From positions 3,071,944 to 3,135,943 of the forward strand of contig VWZX01010273.1 in assembly GCA_013399015.1 (NCBI GenBank): 64,000 bases of DNA, read 5' to 3'. A model generated the notes under the pieces. It did not search any database, had not been told where the DNA came from, and worked only from the letters and a program-made list of their open reading frames with translations. Made by a program: the position numbers and the translations under genes. Of this stretch, positions 58,501 to 64,000 are shown in pieces (position 1 is the stretch's first letter; every line of letters begins with the position of its first letter). Source of the stretch: Galbula dea. Taxonomy: Eukaryota > Chordata > Aves > Piciformes > Galbulidae.

Positions 58501-61500
58501 GGCAATTGCTTCCTTGGCAGTGATTCCTTGTGGAAGAGTTCCTTGCTGGAACTGCTTCTCTAGGTTTGTGTGGGTGTTTTTGTTTTGTGTGGTGTTTTGG
58601 TTTGTTTTGTGTGCTCTCCCTCAAGTTGCTTATGCTGCTACTAGTACTTAAGGCTAATAGCTGTAAGTAGAAAGCAAGTCAGCAAGGTCTTTGGTGACCC
58701 CACAGAGATTGTAATTACGTGTCTGTAAGCATCAGAAGTTGTGCTAATGGGTTTATTGATGAAGAAAATGAGATGCAGAAAGAGGAGTAATCCTTTAAGC
58801 TAGAGAATGCAGAATGATCTGATCCTGGGCCTTCTGGATTTTCTAACCCTTTTCTATGATAAAGGTTGTCCTTAGGCAAAATCCTGGCCTTTTTTGAATG
58901 CTCTCTTTTTCATGCTACAAGTATGGTGAATTGTTACTAGCTAATTCTTATTATGAGCTTTGAAAGGTGAAAAAGCTATCATGTGGCTCTATTCTCTGGG
59001 AAAGTCTTGAAAAGATGCAGCAATGCTATTTTCAGAAGGAGCAATTACAAAATTTGGGTAACATAAGGTTCTTGCTGGAGTGATGCTGAAATGAGGGCAC
59101 CAAAAAGTAATCTGCCAGCCGCCTATTCCCGTTTGCTTGGCTGTTTGCAGAAAGGATAGGAATGTGTGCATGACAGCACTTTATTTACTTTGGCTGCTTC
59201 CTCTTGCAAGGCACAGCAGATATCTGAGAGTAAAGAATTGCCTTGTTTCCTTTCTTAGAAGCTAAATTTTAGACCTGCAATATTGTGTATTCTGTCTGCA
59301 GGAAAGCTAGTTGTTGATTCATACAAATGTTTGTTTTTTACAGGTCTACCAAAAAAATGTAAATCCTAAGTTTCCAGAAGGTGGGAAGATGTCCCAGTAC
59401 CTAGATGGCATGAAGACTGGAGATACTATTGACTTCAGAGGACCAAATGGGCTCCTTGTCTATAAGGGGGCAGGTACTGTGACATGAAGATGGGAGAGCA
59501 AAACAGAGGAACCTTGTATTGGTTATTTTCAGATGTGCTTTATAAAACTTGACAACTTTGTAAAGAATCTTTTTAGAAAAGTAGATAAAGAAGAATCCAC
59601 CTTTGCTGGTCTTGGCCAAGAGCCCATCAGAGTTGATGTGATGGAAAAGAGTACTTTGTGTTTGCTTTGTGTGAGGAATAGCTGGTTGTTGCCTCATTCC
59701 TGGGACCATGTAATTAAATCTGAAAAAATCACTATTGCATTACATTACTGAGAATGCTGCACTGCAAATAGTACCTCAGCTACACATATGGACGGGCATG
59801 TTCCAGATGCTGCTTAAGCAAGGGAGGTTGTGGCCTAAAAATGACCTCTGAGAATCTTGTGCTGTTACTGAATAACCTGCTGACTGAGAGCCAGCTCCAC
59901 TTCATGATTGAACCAGGTCTGACTTGACTGGGGGGAAAGAATTTCAGAGAAGTAATTGTCTTTCAAGATGGAAGTGAAAGATTTTGCTTTGATCTTGACT
60001 GAGGGGGACTGTGCATTTAACTCTTCCTTCAGGGAGACAAGAGCTTAGTACCTCTCTGGATCATGACCTTTTATGATGAGTAACATACTGATGAATCCAT
60101 TGTATCTCAGAGGAAATAAGTAACCTGTGTTTGTTTTGGAGTTAATTACCTATAGGTTTTGAATATTTCTTCTAGGTACCTTTCTTATTAAGCCTCATAA
60201 GAAGTCTGAAGCAGAGAAAAAGTTTGTAAAGCATCTTGGGATGATAGCTGGAGGAACAGGTGAACCTACTCTCATCATATAGAATGAAGATGTCTTTATG
60301 GCTGTATGTAAGGAGTATCAAGCACTGTACTTCAGCAGCAGAGCACTTACACCTGTATTTCTTTTCATGAGTATTTGGCAACACTGAGGCTTTCCAGTGG
60401 CTTGAGCTCAGTCCTGGGAGCTAGGAACTTCAGTTTTAATCTTGATTTACTGTGTGACCTCAGAAGTCACTTCATGTCTCTGAGCTTCAATCTTAATGAC
60501 AAAAAGAAAATATTTTCGGAGAATGTTTTGAGGGTAAAATCACTGTATGTGATAAAGAATGCTGAAGAAAAAAGCCCAGGTACAAGTACTGTGATTTTGT
60601 TTTTGTTTTGAAATGATTTGTAACAATAGAAACCCTAAACCTCTATATTTGGCTTGAGTTAGAAATTCAGAGGTTTGTAGCCCTGTGCAAATTAAGCTCC
60701 TGCTGAAGACTGAAAGAAGGCAGCATTAATATTCAAACTGCAGCCACAGAAAGAAAAACCTGGTTTTTAACCACTTTGGATTTTAACAGGAATAACACCT
60801 ATGTTGCAGCTGATTCGCTGTATCACAAATAATCCTAAGGACTCCACAAAATGTTACCTCCTTTTTGCTAATCAGGTGAGTACAGGCTCATCTTTTTGTC
60901 CTTCTTTAAGGGCATACTGTTTTTGCTGGCCTCTGAGCTTTTTAAACTAATGGACAGTGACCCCTGGAGAAATTACTGCTCTGCATGTTTCATACTCTTA
61001 CATTGACTTTGGGTTTGTATTTTCACCCAACCACTTAGGAGAAAATATTAGCTGAGATAGCACCTCTGAAAATTATCAATGTAGAGAGGAGCAGAAAATT
61101 GTTCTCAGAACAAGACAGAAAAAGTCTCATATTTTTTCGTTCTCAATACAAATTTACAGAAGCCCGTAATGATAATACTGTCATGTAAGGGGGGAGGGGA
61201 TTGGTTTGAATTGGTAGTCGCATTTGTCTTGTTGCATGCCAGATGAGCTCATATTAAAGGGCATCTTGAGATGGTTTGGAACTAAACAGTGGTCTTACTT
61301 TGCAGACAGAAAAAGATATATTACTGAGAGCTGAGCTAGAGGACATCGCTAAGAGGCATCCTGATCAGTTCATGCTTTGGTATACACTAGACAGACCTCC
61401 ACAAGGTAGGCTACTGGTACACTCTGGAAATGCCTTTGCTTGTCACTAGCCCACAGTCAGAGTTTCACTGTAGTTCAAGAGCCATTAGTATACTATCAGG

Positions 61501-62814
61501 TCTTCCTGTCTTACACTTTTAAACAACAAAGGCCTTCCCCAACCCCTCAGAAACAAGACTTACCACAACACCTGTTTTGAAAAGTGATCTAAACTAGGTG
61601 GGCCTTAGAAAGTGTGGACTAATAATTAATTCCTGTTGGGTCAGACTGGTTACTCAGTGATCTTTTGATGTATTTCAGTATGTGCCAGTTTTGGGGACTT
61701 CTCAGAAAAAGTTACAGGTCTTTTGGTCTTTCCCCTGACTCAGGTTATGTTAGCATATATGTTAGCATATGTGATCTATCAATTGCCCCTGCTGCCTCAT
61801 CTCTTCCATAGTGAAGACTGCTCATCTCCCCTACATAGATTACATACCTCTACTCATCCTTGTTCTCTCAACTGTTTCCAGCTCTAATATGTCCATTTTT
61901 GAGCTGAGCAAATCAGAACTGAACAGCATAGTTAAGATGAAGGCAAATTATATTTTTACTCTGATGTGGTGTTCCCTTTTCCAGGTACTACTTAACATTT
62001 TATATGCATTTTGACTGCTGCTGTCTTCATAAGCATAATATCTTCCTCCTGATAAACAAACTTAGAGCACATACTTTTATATGTGAAGATGGGACTATTT
62101 TTCCTGCTTGGCTCACTTTAAATGGCAGAGGCAATAATATTACTGCTTGAAATCATTTAGCATTTCTTTCCTTTTTTTTTTTTCTATCACTTAACTACAC
62201 AGCAGAACTTCTGTCATCATCAAACTCTGTCACCTCACCACTCAATCCCTTTTGCAGGTTTGTGGGGGGGTTTTTTGTTTTGTGTTTCTTTAATGTGTTG
62301 GATGGCACAGGGCTCAATATGCCTCCCTGCGCAACTGTCCCTGGGTAACCTCTCTTCACTGGAAAAGCTGGTTTACTCTTTGTGTTTATTCCTACCTGCT
62401 GGCTAGTTTCTTTTAAATCTGTAATTTATCCACAGTTTAGTAGCCAGATTCTCACTGGCTACATTTGTTGCCCCTGTCAAAGGGAACCACTAGGTTTGAG
62501 CTCAGCAAGAGATTTATTCTTGACTTGCAGGGATGGTGGCATAACTTCACTGAATCTTTAGCTACACTTTGCAATTACAACATACACAAGACTTCAGACC
62601 TTAAAGAGATTCAAATTAACAGTTTAATTTCTTTGTTTCAGATTGGAAGTACAGCTCTGGCTTCGTCACTGCAGACATGATTAAAACCTACCTCCCTTCC
62701 CCCAGCAGTGAGACACTCATTCTCATGTGTGGGCCTCCACCTATGATTCAGTTTGCCTGTCAACCCAACCTGGACAAACTTGGCTATCCCATGAGCAGTA
62801 CCTTTTCTTATTAA
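55288..62814 (+). CDS. CYB5R2: NADH-cytochrome b5 reductase 2, complete, with N-terminal membrane anchor
   Basis: This FAD flavoprotein passes electrons from NADH to cytochrome b5. Exons: 55288-55302, 55398-55544, 56293-56365, 58171-58277, 59344-59473, 60176-60259, 60790-60875, 61306-61405, 62642-62814 with TAA; 915 nt, 304 aa. The ATG at 55288 sits in a Kozak-like gcgccATGG context inside the CpG island. Features in order: hydrophobic anchor (about residues 6-25), TLQDPLAKYPLRLVDKE, FAD-binding RAYTPVSS, GGKMSQYL, NADH-binding GMIAGGTGITPMLQLIR, YTLDRPP, the conserved CGPPPMIQ and the terminal FSY. The match to human CYB5R2 and the OVCH2 neighbour support CYB5R2 over CYB5R1 or CYB5R3. Human CYB5R2 (276 aa, recalled) lacks the anchor. 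Confidence 0.95.
56366..58170 (+). other. CYB5R2: CYB5R2 intron 3
   Basis: 1.8 kb between the exons ending LGLPVG and starting QHVYLSAK. Apart from the CR1-like tail repeat I see no exon, RNA gene or regulatory motif. Open frames such as 57048-57272 and 57961-58251 are unremarkable. Confidence 0.7.
56772..56800. mobile_element. Degenerate CR1-type tail repeat
   Basis: tcacagaatcacacagaatc followed by acagaatcaaatg. It resembles the 8-bp terminal repeat of CR1 elements with no body left. It lies in CYB5R2 intron 3 (56366-58170). Confidence 0.5.
61406..62641 (+). other. CYB5R2: CYB5R2 intron 8
   Basis: 1.2 kb between the YTLDRPPQ exon and the last exon. It includes T-rich runs at 62171-62182 and 62270-62280. 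The stretch at 62300-62420 (ggctcaatatgcctccctgc and following) looks like possible old repeat or decayed sequence, but I could not assign it. Confidence 0.5.
62642..62814 (+). CDS. CYB5R2: CYB5R2 last exon: NADH-binding C-terminus
   Basis: Acceptor gtttcag ending 62641. It encodes DWKYSSGFVTADMIKTYLP, then LILMCGPPPMIQFACQPNLD and the terminal FSY with TAA at 62812-62814. The CGPPPM motif is the nucleotide-binding signature shared by all cytochrome b5 reductases. Confidence 0.96.
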
Positions 62815-63438
62815 CACTGATGTCATCTGATACCTTCCTGTAAGTACTGCACGTTTTCCTACAGGAGCAAACAGGTCTGTAACGGTGCAATATCAGCCAC
62901 AGGTATTTGTGTTAGAACCATTCCACAGTTAGCAAGAGATGGAGGAGGAACATTCAGAATTTATTCTTAACAGTAAAAAAACCCAAAACATTTATGCCAC
63001 TGTTATGCTAATTAGAATTTCTTAATATATATATATTAAAACCCCCAATAATTCTGTAGATTGCCTATTCACAGCCAACTTGGCGCAACAACGTACTGAG
63101 TTATAAATACATCATCAAAAGAAATCTGAAAATCTGCTTGGAATATCCCCAGTGTTACTAAGGCTGCCCCTGCTGGAGCAGTTTATCCCATTTCTAGTGC
63201 TGTAATAAGTCTGCTGGATAATTAACCTGACAAAGTAGTTAAAGTGCCCATAGTACATGATCAGGTTACTAGTGGCAACTGCATTGCTGGATTGGAGATG
63301 TACTTGGCATTTAGTATCTTTTATTAAGCATTTTTAGTTTGCTGATGTGTAGAATAACTTCACATTCCTCTGGATTTTCCATTATCATTTCACTGTTCAG
63401 TCACTGAAAAAAATATCTTTGGTTTTACCATTTTGGAT

Positions 63439-63444
63439 AATAAA
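63439..63444 (+). terminator. CYB5R2: CYB5R2 poly(A) signal
   Basis: First AATAAA after the stop (625 bp downstream), followed by a T-rich stretch. A second AATAAA is at 63593. The interval 62815-63438 is therefore the likely 3'UTR. Confidence 0.55.
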
Positions 63445-63599
63445 ATTGTATATTTAGCTTCTAAAAACAGGCCATACACTGTAGGCTCATGGAGTGAGGA
63501 CTAGAATAGGTCATCTTTAGAAAGTGCCAGTGGTAGCTCACAAAGAGCCCTTGCTGCATATTCTAGACAGTACCAGACATCTAAAAAAAAAAAATAAAT

Positions 63600-64000
63600 C
63601 TATTTTGTCAGGTAATTTAAAGAAACATTTGTTTTATTATGGTACTTGCTTGATGCTCCTCAGTCATATTTTACACATCACAGAGCACTGTTTGTTTCCT
63701 ATTGCTAAATAAGCTACTCAATGAAAAAAATCTATCTGTAGCTGGAATGAAAAAGAGAACTGAAAGTGAACAACAACATTGTTTACAACATCACCAGTTG
63801 TTTTGTAACATTTGCATAATGTTTCTACTGTTTGCAGCCATATGTTTAAGTAGATGTAGCTATGGAAAGAAAATAGGCTTATTACTATCTCTGTCTTCCT
63901 GTGAGAGCCAGTACTATGTTTCAGAACAACCAGGTATGGGGCTCAGAAAACTTTGTCTAAACCCTTTTTCCTGTTCAGAAAGCTTAGATGATCCTAATGC
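63600..64000. other. Sequence downstream of CYB5R2
   Basis: AT-rich DNA with no recognised exon or element up to the right edge. Confidence 0.6.

Noticed and set aside
1..64000. A wholly new multi-gene system, CRISPR array, tRNA/rRNA genes or horizontally acquired cluster
   Set aside because: Nothing of this kind is visible. The window is ordinary vertebrate gene structure, and its novelty is at the level of exon duplication, intron loss and retroviral insertions.

Overview
The window is from a bird nuclear genome. It holds three intron-rich vertebrate genes, all on the + strand, with GT-AG introns. The repeats are of avian type: several CR1 LINE 3' tails and two related endogenous-retrovirus LTRs. 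CpG islands are sparse, with one at a housekeeping promoter. I cannot name the species. No prokaryotic features (operons, ribosome binding sites, CRISPR) are present.

Layout. (1) 1-16913: the 3' part of FAR1, the peroxisomal fatty acyl-CoA reductase of ether-lipid synthesis. Ten constitutive coding exons sum to 1359 nt (452 codons plus stop). Adding the 63 human residues that precede them gives 515, the human FAR1 length. A second, diverged copy of one exon lies 329 bp downstream of the first, with identical length (172 bp) and phase, so it looks like a mutually exclusive exon pair. (2) 16914 to about 20150: probable long FAR1 3'UTR with several AATAAA signals and a strong G-quadruplex motif. 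(3) About 20.2-36.3 kb: no gene that I can recognise. (4) 36361-52074: OVCH2 (ovochymase 2), a secreted serine protease with two complete trypsin domains separated by two CUB domains. Twenty exons join in perfect phase. The signal-peptide exon was not found. Its introns carry a CR1 fragment, a solo LTR with target-site duplication and a minus-strand LTR with a primer-binding-site-like sequence. (5) 52075-55287: intergenic, ending in a CpG island with tandem GC boxes. (6) 55288-62814: CYB5R2 (NADH-cytochrome b5 reductase 2), nine exons, 304 aa, complete from ATG to stop, with an N-terminal membrane anchor. Its 3'UTR and poly(A) signal follow.

The three genes are not a functional unit. FAR1 and CYB5R2 are both lipid-related membrane redox enzymes, while OVCH2 is a reproductive-tract or egg-associated protease. 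OVCH2 and CYB5R2 are also neighbours in humans; FAR1 lies several Mb away there. The strongest observation is the FAR1 duplicated exon pair. Next are the two-protease layout of OVCH2 with an apparently lost intron in the second protease domain, and two same-family LTRs in opposite orientation in OVCH2 introns.
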